From contig CANMZA010000002.1 of NCBI GenBank assembly GCA_947502305.1, forward strand, positions 211,041 through 275,040: 64,000 nucleotides of DNA. Reading direction: 5' to 3'. Positions within the stretch are counted from its first letter, which is position 1, and every line of letters starts with the position of its first letter. Position numbers and translations under genes: made by a program. The stretch comes from an uncultured Erythrobacter sp. GTDB taxonomy: Bacteria; Pseudomonadota; Alphaproteobacteria; Sphingomonadales; Sphingomonadaceae. Below the pieces are notes generated by a model. That model saw nothing but the letters and a program-made list of their open reading frames with translations, did no database searches and was not told the origin of the DNA. Below are positions 1-7,652 of the stretch, one piece after another.

Positions 1-27
1 AAAAGTGAGACGGAAACAGATGGTCAT
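1..27 (-). CDS. flgH: Start of the next flagellar gene, probably flgH (L-ring lipoprotein), cut by the window edge
   Basis: An ATG 11 nt past the flgG stop is preceded by GAGG and opens a frame reading MTICFRLTF before the window ends. Only nine codons are visible, so the identity rests on gene order: flgH follows flgG in most flagellar operons, and a hydrophobic start fits a lipoprotein signal peptide. FlgH would form the outer-membrane L ring around the rod made by the neighbouring genes. The start site is well supported; the name is inferred. Confidence 0.5.
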
Positions 28-38
28 TGTGAGGATCC

Positions 39-830
39 TCAAAGCGTCTGGTTGGCGTTGCGCAGCATTTCATCGACCGCGCTGACCATCTTGGAATTGA
101 TTTCGTAGGCGCGTTGAGCTTCGATCATTTCGACCAGCTCCTCGACCACATTGACGTTCGATGCCTCCAGCATCCCTTGTCGGATTGAACCGCGGCCCAA
201 TTGCCCCGCTTGCCCCGCCTCAGCCGGTCCGCTGGCGGCGGTTTCGACAAGGAAATTGTCTCCAATCGCTTGGAGACCGGCGGGATTGATGAAACTGGCG
301 ACCTGCAATTGCCCCACCAAAACCGGCGCGGATTGCCCCGGCTGCACCGCGCTGACCGTGCCGTCGGGCGCGATTGCGATACTTTGGGAGCCGGAGGGGA
401 TTTGGATCGGCGGGGTTACCGCGTACCCTTCCGAAGTGACCAGATTGCCCTGAGCCGAAAGGGTGAAATTGCCCGCTCGGGTGTAGCCGGTCTGCCCGCC
501 ACCGGGCAGTTCCACTTGAAAGAAACCCGGCCCATCCAGCGCCACATCCAGCGTGTTGCCGGTTTGGTTGAGCGTCCCTTGCGAATTGATGCGCGAGGTC
601 CCTTGAACCTGCACGCCGGTGCCGAGATTCAGGCCGACGGCATAGGCGGTTTGATTGGTCGATTGCTGTCCCGCGACACGCTGTTCCTGATAGGCCAAAG
701 TCGCAAAATCAGCCCGGTCGCGTTTGAAACCCGTGGTTCCGATATTGGCCAGATTGTTGGCAATAACGCGCATCCGCGCATCTTGAGCCTCTAGCCCGGT
801 GCGGGCGACATGAAGGGCGGAAGTGGGCAT
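39..830 (-). CDS. flgG: Flagellar basal-body distal rod protein FlgG
   Basis: This 263-residue protein builds the distal rod, the drive shaft running through the P and L rings. It has the flagellar rod/hook family N-terminal signature (NNLANIGTTGFKR, about residues 25-37), a central beta domain, and the family C-terminal helix (EELVEMIEAQRAYE, about 230-244) that packs in the D0 coiled-coil. Length is normal for FlgG. It sits in a tight leftward operon after flgB, C, D, E and F, and before a probable flgH. Transcription probably comes from the sigma-54 promoter ahead of flgB. The assignment is secure by motif and order. Confidence 0.95.
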   Translation of the reverse strand: MPTSALHVARTGLEAQDARMRVIANNLANIGTTGFKRDRADFATLAYQEQRVAGQQSTNQTAYAVGLNLGTGVQVQGTSRINSQGTLNQTGNTLDVALDGPGFFQVELPGGGQTGYTRAGNFTLSAQGNLVTSEGYAVTPPIQIPSGSQSIAIAPDGTVSAVQPGQSAPVLVGQLQVASFINPAGLQAIGDNFLVETAASGPAEAGQAGQLGRGSIRQGMLEASNVNVVEELVEMIEAQRAYEINSKMVSAVDEMLRNANQTL

Positions 831-863
831 TGTTCAAATTCCTCTAAGTCTCTCGGAGACAGA

Positions 864-1607
864 TCAGCTCATGCTGAGCAGGCGGCTGCCGGCTTCATCG
901 AGCTGTCCGGCGGTCTGAATAATCTTTGTGCGCTGCTCAAAGGCGCGTTGAGCATCGATCATTTCCACCAAAGTCGCGGCAGTTTGGACATTCGATGCCT
1001 CCAAAGCGCCGGGCGTCACGCGGGCCGTAGGATCATCGGGCAATGCGCCGCCGCCGGGGACTTGCAGAAAACTGTCGATCCCTTTGAGCAATTGGCTGCC
1101 TTGCGGGGAAACCAGCTTGATCCGGTCAAGCGCCTGCGCCTCCGCCCCAGGTGCGGCGGGGTCTTCGGCCAGCACGGTGCCGTCGCTTGCAACCGTAATG
1201 CGGAAACCGCCCGGCACAGTGATCGGTGCGCCGCCTTCGCCCAATACCGGCAAACCTTCACCGTTTTCGAGCAAGCCAGTCGGAGCAACCCGCAAATCGC
1301 CGCGGCGTGAATAGAACTCTCCGCCGCCCGGCGCTTGATAAGCGATCAAGGCCTCGCCCTGAACCGCAATATCAAGCGGTTGGCCGGTGGGATTAACCTG
1401 CGCCCGCGTCATATCCGCCCCGCGCACAACGCCGCGCGCCAAGGCGCGAGCCTCGATCGAGCCATCTTGCAAAGTCGCTGACGTGACCGCGAACACTTCG
1501 CGGCGAAAGCCCGGTGTGGAGGCATTGGCGAGATTGTTCGCGGTTGCCCTTTGCCGGTCCATCGCGGCGTTCATGCCGGTCAAAGCTGTGTAGATAAGAC
1601 GGTCCAT
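864..1607 (-). CDS. flgF: Flagellar basal-body proximal rod protein FlgF
   Basis: This 247-residue rod protein of the FlgF/FlgG family forms part of the proximal rod. The N-terminal rod signature NNLANASTPGFRRE lies near residues 24-37, and the C-terminal LVEMIDAQRAFEQRTKIIQT helix matches the family. It is shorter than FlgG, has a PGGG-rich middle part, and lies between flgE and flgG where flgF is expected. Gaps of 33-48 nt to its neighbours fit one transcript. FlgF and FlgG are paralogues; order and length decide between them here. Confidence 0.93.
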   Translation of the reverse strand: MDRLIYTALTGMNAAMDRQRATANNLANASTPGFRREVFAVTSATLQDGSIEARALARGVVRGADMTRAQVNPTGQPLDIAVQGEALIAYQAPGGGEFYSRRGDLRVAPTGLLENGEGLPVLGEGGAPITVPGGFRITVASDGTVLAEDPAAPGAEAQALDRIKLVSPQGSQLLKGIDSFLQVPGGGALPDDPTARVTPGALEASNVQTAATLVEMIDAQRAFEQRTKIIQTAGQLDEAGSRLLSMS

Positions 1608-1655
1608 ATCGGGCTCCTAGCACGCCAAATTATCGCGGCTTGTTATCGTTGCCTG

Positions 1656-2468
1656 CTATCGTTGGAGGTTCAGAACGGTCTGCGAAATCGCCGTTGCGGT
1701 ATCGATCGCCCGGGCATTCGCCTGGAAATTGCGCTGCGCCGTCAGCAAGGACACCATCTCCTCCGCCAGATCGACGTTTGATCGCTCAAGCGATCCGCTC
1801 AAGACTTGACCAAAATTACCGATCCCCGGCTCGCCATATTCAGGCGATCCGGAATCTGCGGTTGCCTCCCATTTGCTCTGGCCAATCGGGCGCAGACCGC
1901 CCGTCGCCGCAAAGGATGCCAGCGCGATTTTCGCCACTGGCTCATTGGAACCGTCAGAATAGGTCGCACCGACAATGCCGCGCGCATCAATCGAAATGCT
2001 TGAAAGCGCAGAGCCCGACGCATTGGTCGTTGGTACGACCACATTGGCGGGCGTGGTCGATGTCGGATCGCCATTGGCATCAACGGGAAACGCTTGGACA
2101 AAATTGCCATTTGCATCCTGCAATTCACCGGTCGCGATCAATTGTAGATTGCCGTTGCGGGTAAAGGTGATGTCGCCCGAAATACCATCAGCCGTGGCGA
2201 TAAAACCATCGCCATTAATCGCCACATCGAGCACACGCCCCGTCTGCTCCAATTGGCCCAAACCAAAGTCTTGCGAGATCGCAGAAACGGTCGCGCCGAT
2301 ACCCGGCGTTGTTCGCGGATCAGAAGCGCCGCCTGTTGCGACAAGGTCGGAAAATTGCGCGTTCGATTTCTTAAAACCCGCCGTTTCAGCATTGGCGATA
2401 TTGTTCGAGATCACGCGCAAATCGGTCTCTGCGTTGCGCATACCGCTAAGGGAGGTGAAAAATGACAT
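1656..2468 (-). CDS. flgE: Flagellar hook protein FlgE (short form)
   Basis: FlgE polymerises into the hook, the universal joint between rod and filament. The 270-residue product starts with SFFTSLSGM, carries the N-terminal NNIANAETAGFKKS motif (about 22-35), and ends with the EEMVSLLTAQRNFQANARAI helix typical of FlgE. It follows flgD, the hook-cap gene, as usual. Many FlgE proteins have about 400 residues, so the exposed D1/D2 region is much reduced here; the ends are intact, so this is a compact hook protein rather than a truncation. The start has a usable upstream purine run and matches the family N-terminus. Confidence 0.92.
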   Translation of the reverse strand: MSFFTSLSGMRNAETDLRVISNNIANAETAGFKKSNAQFSDLVATGGASDPRTTPGIGATVSAISQDFGLGQLEQTGRVLDVAINGDGFIATADGISGDITFTRNGNLQLIATGELQDANGNFVQAFPVDANGDPTSTTPANVVVPTTNASGSALSSISIDARGIVGATYSDGSNEPVAKIALASFAATGGLRPIGQSKWEATADSGSPEYGEPGIGNFGQVLSGSLERSNVDLAEEMVSLLTAQRNFQANARAIDTATAISQTVLNLQR

Positions 2469-2514
2469 GGTGTTTTCCTAAGGTTAGAAATGAGGGTCCT
2501 GAAGAGGGAGTGAA

Positions 2515-2892
2515 TTAAGCGATATTGGTGATGGCTGGCGCCGCGCCGCTGGCTTGACCGGCCACCGCTTGAGCCGCCGCAGTGGCAGCGGCAGTCGCGG
2601 CCTCTTGCGCCGCGATCAGAGCATCAAGCTTGGCTGCGATGTCATCCAAAGTGGCCTTTGACGATTGCTCGTTCTCTAGCGATGAGAACTGCGCCAATTG
2701 CGCCAACATCTGCTCATTGCTTTGCGGCTCCAGCGGATCTTGATTGGCGAGCTGAGCCGTCATGAGCCGCAGAAAATCCCCGGAATCCAACGACGCCGCC
2801 GCGCTTTCACGCGTGATCGTCGATGGCGCGTTTAGGCGGTTGATCGCATCCAAAGCACCCTGAGGAGTAGAGGTTGTGTTGGTGATAGGCAT
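2515..2892 (-). CDS. flgD: Hook-cap/assembly scaffold protein FlgD, minimal form
   Basis: FlgD caps the growing hook and guides FlgE assembly. The conserved N-terminal block is present (SGDFLRLMTAQLANQDPLEP, then a QLAQFSSLENEQ stretch). The chosen ATG is 10 nt after GGAG and gives 125 residues; a TTG two codons upstream would overlap the flgC stop. Typical FlgD has about 220 residues with C-terminal Tudor/FlgD-Ig domains. Here the conserved part is followed only by an Ala-rich tail (AAQEAATAAATAAAQAVAGQ) and then stops. There is no sign of a frameshift, so the protein appears naturally reduced to its N-terminal domain. Confidence 0.88.
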   Translation of the reverse strand: MPITNTTSTPQGALDAINRLNAPSTITRESAAASLDSGDFLRLMTAQLANQDPLEPQSNEQMLAQLAQFSSLENEQSSKATLDDIAAKLDALIAAQEAATAAATAAAQAVAGQASGAAPAITNIA

Positions 2893-2894
2893 GT

Positions 2895-3305
2895 TCAATT
2901 GCTCCTTATGGTTTCGAGCATGAGTTGCTTCGCTGTTTGCAGCGCTTGCACCATGTTTTGATATTGGCGTGCGCTTTCGGTGATCTCGATCATCTCGGCG
3001 CTTTCATCGACCGGAGCCTCCCAGATGTGGCCGCTTTCATCGGCCAGCGGATGGTTGGGGTCGTACCGTTTGATCGGCGCAGTCTCGGCCCGGACAAGCC
3101 CGTCGCTGCGTACGGAACTGAGCCCGGTTGCTCGGTCCAGTTCAGCGGTAAAAACCGCACGGATCGGGCGATAGGCTTCGGCTTCTGAGGAAGCGACTGA
3201 CCCGGCATTGGCGAGATTTGAGGTCGCTGCATTCATCCTTACAAGCTGCGCGGACATGGCCCGCTCGCTCATGGAAAACAGCGTCATGGGAGAGCCGTCA
3301 GACAT
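2895..3305 (-). CDS. flgC: Flagellar basal-body proximal rod protein FlgC
   Basis: FlgC is a proximal rod subunit of 136 residues, the usual size. It shows the rod-family start (RMNAATSNLANAGS), the FlgC-specific middle part (YRPIRAVFTAEL, then ETAPIKRYDPNHPLAD) and the C-terminal ARQYQNMVQALQTAKQLMLETI helix. It begins 2 nt after the flgB stop with GGGGA as ribosome site, and its TGA lies just before the flgD ATG, so flgB-C-D are translationally coupled. The paralogous pair with FlgB is unambiguous by size and order. Confidence 0.94.
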   Translation of the reverse strand: MSDGSPMTLFSMSERAMSAQLVRMNAATSNLANAGSVASSEAEAYRPIRAVFTAELDRATGLSSVRSDGLVRAETAPIKRYDPNHPLADESGHIWEAPVDESAEMIEITESARQYQNMVQALQTAKQLMLETIRSN

Positions 3306-3307
3306 GC

Positions 3308-3676
3308 TTATTCCCCTTTCAAGGCGCGGTTGATCGTGTTGACCTTGCCCTGCACGAAACTGAGCGTTGCAGAATAGGCGAGCGCGTTTTCGGCAAAAGC
3401 AACCTGCTCACGGCCAAGTTCAACCGTGTTGCCATCCATGCTGGGCATGGTTGCGCGCCGGTAGAGCAATTCGGGTTCGCTGGCGGCGGAGTAGCCTGCG
3501 CCGTTCTGCGCCGCGCGCCCTTGCGCGAGCCGTGCATCAAGCGCCGCGCCAAAATCCACATCGCGGGCTTTGAAACCCGGCGTTGCAGCATTGGCGATGT
3601 TGGAGGCAAGCACGCCCATTCGCTGAGATCGCACTTCGAGTGCCGCGCCGTGGATGCCGAAGATTTGCTCGTTCAT
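3308..3676 (-). CDS. flgB: Flagellar basal-body rod protein FlgB
   Basis: FlgB is the most membrane-proximal rod subunit and the first gene of this operon. The ATG at 3676 (MNEQIFGIHGAALEVRSQRM) is chosen because AGAGGAG lies about 10 nt upstream; the open frame runs further up without a better start. The 122-residue product has the NIANAATPGFKARDVDF signature and the C-terminal AENALAYSATLSFVQGKVNTI helix. A sigma-54 type promoter about 90 nt upstream (3766-3782) should drive the whole flgBCDEFG(H) operon. Confidence 0.93.
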   Translation of the reverse strand: MNEQIFGIHGAALEVRSQRMGVLASNIANAATPGFKARDVDFGAALDARLAQGRAAQNGAGYSAASEPELLYRRATMPSMDGNTVELGREQVAFAENALAYSATLSFVQGKVNTINRALKGE

Positions 3677-4003
3677 TGACCGGTTTGCTCCTCTGCTTGT
3701 GGACCTTTGGAAATTGGGGCCGATGTTCAGAAACACTGTTCATGTGCCGTGTTCGGATCAGATGATGCAGCAAGCGTGCCAAACGCGGTTTTCTGCGTGA
3801 TTTTACGGGGAACTGCCCCGATTTGCCGGATTGCCAAGCGGCAGCGGCAATTGGTTGCAGTGCCGCGGCAAGGCCCTGCCCCCTTTCCTTCGTTTTGCGC
3901 GTTTTGATGGCTTAATTTCGCGGCGTCTTGGTCGTTCTGTTTGTCATTGGATCAGGCGCATCGACGCGCCGATTGACGCCAGGCTACTCAGAGGGATGCA
4001 AAG
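3677..4003. other. Divergent intergenic region between flgB and the motA-like gene
   Basis: These 327 nt hold the flgB leader with its sigma-54 promoter on the minus strand. For the rightward motA-like gene I could find neither a sigma-54 nor a convincing sigma-28 element; only its AGAGGG ribosome site at the right end is clear. Several GC-rich inverted fragments occur around 3810-3880 but none forms a strong terminator. No coding frame with family features was seen. Confidence 0.5.
3766..3782 (-). promoter_or_regulatory. Sigma-54 (RpoN) promoter for the flgB operon
   Basis: On the minus strand the sequence TTGGCACGCTTGCTGCA has the GG and GC dinucleotides exactly 10 nt apart, matching TGGCAC-N5-YTGCA. 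Transcription would start near 3755, leaving a leader of about 80 nt before flgB. RpoN control of rod and hook genes is well known in alphaproteobacteria such as Caulobacter. The activator is not in this window. Confidence 0.8.
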
Positions 4004-4738
4004 TTGAACGACATGGCCAATGTTCTGAATTCTGGCGTGCTTGCATTCTTCGACCCCGGTGCGCTGGTGATTGTGCTTGCGGGTACAGCGCTTGCGACAA
4101 CGGCGCGATGCGGTTGGCTCGATATGGGCACCGCGATCCGAGCATTTATCGGCCTGACCTCCGCCAATTTTGACGCGCACGCAAACCGCGCCGCCCTCGC
4201 GCGCAGTGTGCCGGAGATTAAACGTCGCGGGCATTTATGCGCCGATGCGCCCTTACCCCCCGATCGCGCCACCGCCGCAATGGTGAAAGCCTATTTGGTC
4301 AGCGGGTCTATCGAGGCACTCCACACCGCCGCGCGTGCGGAGCGTTCAACCCGCGAAATTGTGCGCGGGCAAGCGATGCGAGTGTTCGATTATGCTGGAG
4401 AGCAGGCACCGATATTCGGGCTGGTCGGAACTTTGTTCGCCATCACCCAGCTGAACCCGGCCGCCACCAGCAGCACGACAGAAGCCATGATGGGTGCGGT
4501 CGGCACCGCTGTCTTGTCCTCACTTTACGGAGTGCTCACAGCGCATTTGTTTTGCGTGCCGATTGCCGGAGCGATTGAGCGGCGCGGATTGCGCGAAGAA
4601 ACGGCGCGCGGCGAATTGCTTGATTGGTTCGAAGCCGAACTGAGCGGAGAAAATGCCCGGGCGCAGGCCAAGGCTCTAGGAAAAATGACGGCCAAGGATC
4701 AGCAAGTCGCACTCGCCGCCTTGCAAGACGCGGCATGA
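4004..4738 (+). CDS. MotA/TolQ/ExbB-family proton-channel protein lacking the first MotA membrane segment
   Basis: This 244-residue protein aligns by eye with MotA/PomA from the second MotA membrane helix onward. FFDPGALVIVLAGTALATT (15-33) matches MotA TM2, APIFGLVGTLFAITQL (135-150) matches TM3 including the channel proline, and AMMGAVGTAVLSSLYGVLTA with a following VPIAG (161-189) matches TM4. MotA normally starts with another helix; here an in-frame stop 30 nt upstream excludes it. The TTG start is preferred over ATG at 4013 because AGAGGG is 8 nt before it. It overlaps the next gene by ATGA, which supplies the MotB-like partner. It could be a flagellar stator or an ExbB-like energiser dedicated to this locus. 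Confidence 0.75.
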   Translation: MNDMANVLNSGVLAFFDPGALVIVLAGTALATTARCGWLDMGTAIRAFIGLTSANFDAHANRAALARSVPEIKRRGHLCADAPLPPDRATAAMVKAYLVSGSIEALHTAARAERSTREIVRGQAMRVFDYAGEQAPIFGLVGTLFAITQLNPAATSSTTEAMMGAVGTAVLSSLYGVLTAHLFCVPIAGAIERRGLREETARGELLDWFEAELSGENARAQAKALGKMTAKDQQVALAALQDAA

Positions 4739-5175
4739 TTTCCGGCCGCGCGCCCAGCTGGCAATTGATTCTCGCTGATCTTGCCCTGATCCTGTTCCTG
4801 GTGACCCTATCCGCGCTCGCGAATGAGGCGGCGCATGAATCATCTGACGATCCGAGGAGTCCGGCCGACAGTGCAGATCGTCAACAGATCGCACCTCAAA
4901 TCGCGGCATCTCAGGCGCTGTTTCGCCCTACCCCGCTTGGCCCGTCAATAGAAGAATGGTTGCGCGAGCAAAGCGCAGATCCGCGCGCGACGCTGACAAT
5001 CTTTGCCCAGCATCAGGCCGCCGATGAAGCCGCCATTTGGGATCAAGCCCAAGCTCTCGCCAGCAATGCCGAATTGGCGGGGTTTGCAGTGCGGGTGGTG
5101 ATAACGCAGGGGCAGGACAGCGATGTCTATGCCAGCCTCGCCTATGATGCGCCGGTTACGGTGGCTGCCGACTAG
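4735..5175 (+). CDS. Short MotB/ExbD-like stator partner without an OmpA domain
   Basis: The 146-residue product starts at an ATG overlapping the previous stop (ATGA), implying coupled synthesis with the MotA-like protein. One membrane helix (about 9-29, WQLILADLALILFLVTL) carries Asp15 where MotB/ExbD proteins have the proton-carrying aspartate. The rest is periplasmic: a disordered acidic linker (30-60), then an alpha/beta segment (ATLTIFAQHQ, then FAVRVVITQG) that resembles ExbD/TolR more than MotB. The peptidoglycan-binding OmpA domain of MotB is absent, and the protein is about half MotB size. Function is inferred from pairing and the helix only. Confidence 0.65.
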   Translation: MISGRAPSWQLILADLALILFLVTLSALANEAAHESSDDPRSPADSADRQQIAPQIAASQALFRPTPLGPSIEEWLREQSADPRATLTIFAQHQAADEAAIWDQAQALASNAELAGFAVRVVITQGQDSDVYASLAYDAPVTVAAD

Positions 5176-5227
5176 GCTCGATCGCGACTTGGTTGGCGCG
5201 TCGCCTTCAGCAATTGCCTAGCCGGTA

Positions 5228-6313
5228 TCAGACAGCAACAATCGTATTGCGGCCGGCATTTTTGGCATCATACAAAGCCTGATCCGCGCGGGCCAAAGCA
5301 TCGCGCGCATCATCAACATTTTGCACTTCGGCAATGCCGCCAGAAAAGGTGATCTTGCCAAAAGGCTTGCCTGATTCGCGGTTGAACATGGTCTTCATCG
5401 CTTGCGCTCTGCGAATGCCATCAAGCTTTTCGAGCGCTTCTTCTTTGTTGAGGCCGTAAAACAGCACCACAAATTCCTCACCGCCATGGCGCGCGACAAA
5501 ACAATTGTCGCTGGCATTGCTGCTTAGTGTGTTGGCGATTGCGACCAATACGCGGTCGCCTGCATCATGGCCGTGCGTATCGTTGACTGATTTGAAATGA
5601 TCGACATCACAAAACGCGACGCAAATCGGCTTGCCGCTCAATTGCGCTTGATGCGATGCCGCTGCGAGCCTGCGTTCAAACGCGCGGCGATTGGGCAAGC
5701 GGGTAAGGTGATCGACATCCGCCTCGATGCGGGCTTTTGCTAGGCTGGCGCGCAGCTGATCGGTTTCGGCTTGGCTGCGCTCCATCGCGTTTTCAACCTG
5801 GCCGATCCTTTCGAGCATGGCCCGCGATAGGTCAATCACACGTTCCACTTCACCGCGAGTTCTACCGGCGCTTGATGTATCCTGAGATCCCGGCTCCGCA
5901 GCCCCCGATTCCATCGCTTCCAATTGCGCAGCCATCGCGCCGCGTTGCTCGGTCGTTTCGTCCTGAGCCGATTTCGCCGTCTGCGCGAAACGCATCAACG
6001 AATATTCCATCTTGTCCATCAAGCGCTCAAGTTCGCTCATCCGCTCCCCTGTTTCGGGGTCAAGGCGGGTCACCGTATCTAGCCAGCGCTGATCAATCGG
6101 CTCACCCGAAATTTCGCGGGCGACAAAGGCTTTCGCCAAAGGCGCGTTTGATCCCGACAAAGCGGTGCCGATTGTCGCAAGATTGGTGCCGCTCACATTG
6201 AGATCATGCTTTACGATGAAGTCTCTGATCCGCTCCAGCAACTCCAAACGCGCCATTTCTGCTCTGGAAATCGGCAGCGTTTCAGCGGATTGGAGATTGG
6301 CCTTGGGTTGCAT
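5228..6313 (-). CDS. Diguanylate cyclase (GGDEF), soluble, inside the flagellar locus
   Basis: It is predicted to make cyclic di-GMP from two GTP. The start at 6313 (MQPKANLQ) is chosen for its GGGAAA ribosome site; 361 residues. The N-terminal 190 residues contain no membrane helix and look like a helical sensor/coiled coil (MDKMEYSLMRFAQTAKSA; MLERIGQVENAMERSQAETD). The GGDEF domain covers about 195-361, with DHLTRLPNRRAFERR, CDVDHFKSVNDTHGHDAGD, and the active loop GGEEF at 277-281. The inhibitory RxxD I-site is missing (SDNC at that position). Its place between stator-like and flgA genes suggests a role in motility control, which is inference. Confidence 0.88.
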   Translation of the reverse strand: MQPKANLQSAETLPISRAEMARLELLERIRDFIVKHDLNVSGTNLATIGTALSGSNAPLAKAFVAREISGEPIDQRWLDTVTRLDPETGERMSELERLMDKMEYSLMRFAQTAKSAQDETTEQRGAMAAQLEAMESGAAEPGSQDTSSAGRTRGEVERVIDLSRAMLERIGQVENAMERSQAETDQLRASLAKARIEADVDHLTRLPNRRAFERRLAAASHQAQLSGKPICVAFCDVDHFKSVNDTHGHDAGDRVLVAIANTLSSNASDNCFVARHGGEEFVVLFYGLNKEEALEKLDGIRRAQAMKTMFNRESGKPFGKITFSGGIAEVQNVDDARDALARADQALYDAKNAGRNTIVAV

Positions 6314-6525
6314 TGATATTTCCCGTGAAACGAAAGGTGGCGGCAAGGTGTTTGTAGAGTTCGCCTATAGCTTTGGCCTTAAATTGCGCCTCCGCCGCCC
6401 CTGATAGGAACACGTAGTTTGCGCGGGAAAGGGCGACTTTTATCCAAACACTTTGCCCCTGCACACTGCTGCCACTTGCCGCTGCCTGATGCCCAGTTCC
6501 GCGCGACCTCATGCGAAATGCGTAT

Positions 6526-6543
6526 TTGGCACAAGCTTTGCTT
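6526..6543 (+). promoter_or_regulatory. Sigma-54 (RpoN) promoter for flgA
   Basis: TTGGCACAAGCTTTGCTT matches the consensus TGGCAC-N5-TTGC without a mismatch, with GG and GC 10 nt apart. The start point would be near 6553, about 25 nt before the flgA ATG. It is a second RpoN element in this locus, pairing with the one before flgB. Confidence 0.87.
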
Positions 6544-6578
6544 AATCAGGATCGACAATTGTCCTCAGGAGAAATTGC

Positions 6579-7145
6579 ATGACCCAATATGAAACCCACC
6601 GGCGGCTGGAACTGCGCGTCTTAATCACCGCTTTAGTGCTGATTTGTATGCCGCTCTTTGCGGTGACCGCGACGGCACAGCAAACCGGCGCCAGTTCGAA
6701 CCTTGGCGCGGGCGGCGTGACCGACCCAGCGCAGATTGACCGCGCTGTCACAGAATTTACCGGCGTCCCGATTGGCGAGATTGGCGGCGCACGTGTCCCG
6801 GCGGATCGGCGTCTGAGGCTATCGGCCTGCGCCGCACCACTGGGCGTGTCTTGGCACGGGCAAAGCCGCTCCACCGTGCAAGTCGCCTGCGCGGGGCCCG
6901 AAAGCTGGCGCATTTTCATCGCCACCCGGCCCGCTCCGCAAAGCGCAGTGGCCGCCGCAATTGTAAGCCGCGGCGACCCGATCACAGTGGTCGTGCGCGG
7001 ACGCGGATTTACGGTCCAGCAAACCGGAGAGGCCATGGATGGCGGCAGCGTTGGTGATTGGATCGCCATCCGGACAGCCCGTGACACAGCGCCTATTCGC
7101 GCCCGCATAGAGCGCCCCGGAATGGCCGTGATCCCCGCCAGCTGA
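6579..7145 (+). CDS. flgA: Flagellar P-ring assembly chaperone FlgA (short)
   Basis: FlgA is a periplasmic chaperone for P-ring (FlgI) assembly. The 188-residue product has a signal peptide (hydrophobic 14-31, cleavage near ATAQ), the FlgA core RVPADRRLRLSACAAPLGVSW, and the C-terminal SAF-like part (RGDPITVVVRGRGFTVQQTGEAMDGGSVGDWIAIR). Compared with typical FlgA the stretch between the SWRIFI strand and the final SAF half appears collapsed, by an estimated 40-50 residues. The gene has its own sigma-54 promoter and heads the rightward flagellar block. Identity is firm from the RLRLSAC and GDWI motifs. Confidence 0.88.
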   Translation: MTQYETHRRLELRVLITALVLICMPLFAVTATAQQTGASSNLGAGGVTDPAQIDRAVTEFTGVPIGEIGGARVPADRRLRLSACAAPLGVSWHGQSRSTVQVACAGPESWRIFIATRPAPQSAVAAAIVSRGDPITVVVRGRGFTVQQTGEAMDGGSVGDWIAIRTARDTAPIRARIERPGMAVIPAS

Positions 7146-7305
7146 TCTGCGGCTGAGGCAGCCAGCTTGACGCCCCAATGACCGGGGATCGATCAAGAGG
7201 GGTAGCGTAAGAATGGCCGGAGGTTGCCAGAATTTTTGAGCCCACCTCTTAAACATCAACGCAAACTGCCGTTCAGCTTACCATGACACGCCAAGGAGAC
7301 GCGCA

Positions 7306-7644
7306 ATGCCCTCTTTCGAATTGAACAGATTACAGGCGGTGACAGGGGCGAGAGCGCTGTCTGACACCGACCGAATGACACAAGGTTTAGCTGGAGGCGC
7401 GGCCGATAAATCGCGCACCGCTTTATCAGAGACAGGCGCAGCAAAACCCGCAGGTGGTGGCGTTTCGCTAAGCATAGGATCGGCGTTGCCCGCTGAGGAA
7501 ATCAGCACGGCCAAACCACCGATCGATAGCGACCGGATCAGCTTGATCCGCGATGCTCTGCGCGAGGGGAGTTACCCTTTGGTACCAGTCAAGATCGCCG
7601 ATGCGATTATCGCTGCGCAATTGAGCTTTGAGATTGAAAGATAA
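7306..7644 (+). CDS. flgM: Anti-sigma-28 factor FlgM
   Basis: FlgM binds and holds FliA until it is secreted through the finished hook. The 112-residue protein has a disordered N-terminal half and the conserved C-terminal sigma-binding part (DSDRISLIRDALREGSYPLVPVKIADAIIAAQ). AAGGAG lies about 9 nt before the ATG. It is 160 nt after flgA and 8 nt before flgN, the same linkage as in enterics. Its target fliA is the last gene of the block, 4 kb downstream. A weak sigma-28-like match precedes it but was not accepted. Confidence 0.9.
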   Translation: MPSFELNRLQAVTGARALSDTDRMTQGLAGGAADKSRTALSETGAAKPAGGGVSLSIGSALPAEEISTAKPPIDSDRISLIRDALREGSYPLVPVKIADAIIAAQLSFEIER

Positions 7645-7652
7645 GCCTCTTT

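Noticed and set aside
7250..7280. Sigma-28 promoter before flgM (TAAA-N14-GCCG)
   Set aside because: Spacer is one base short and the -10 GCCGATAA is matched only in GCCG.
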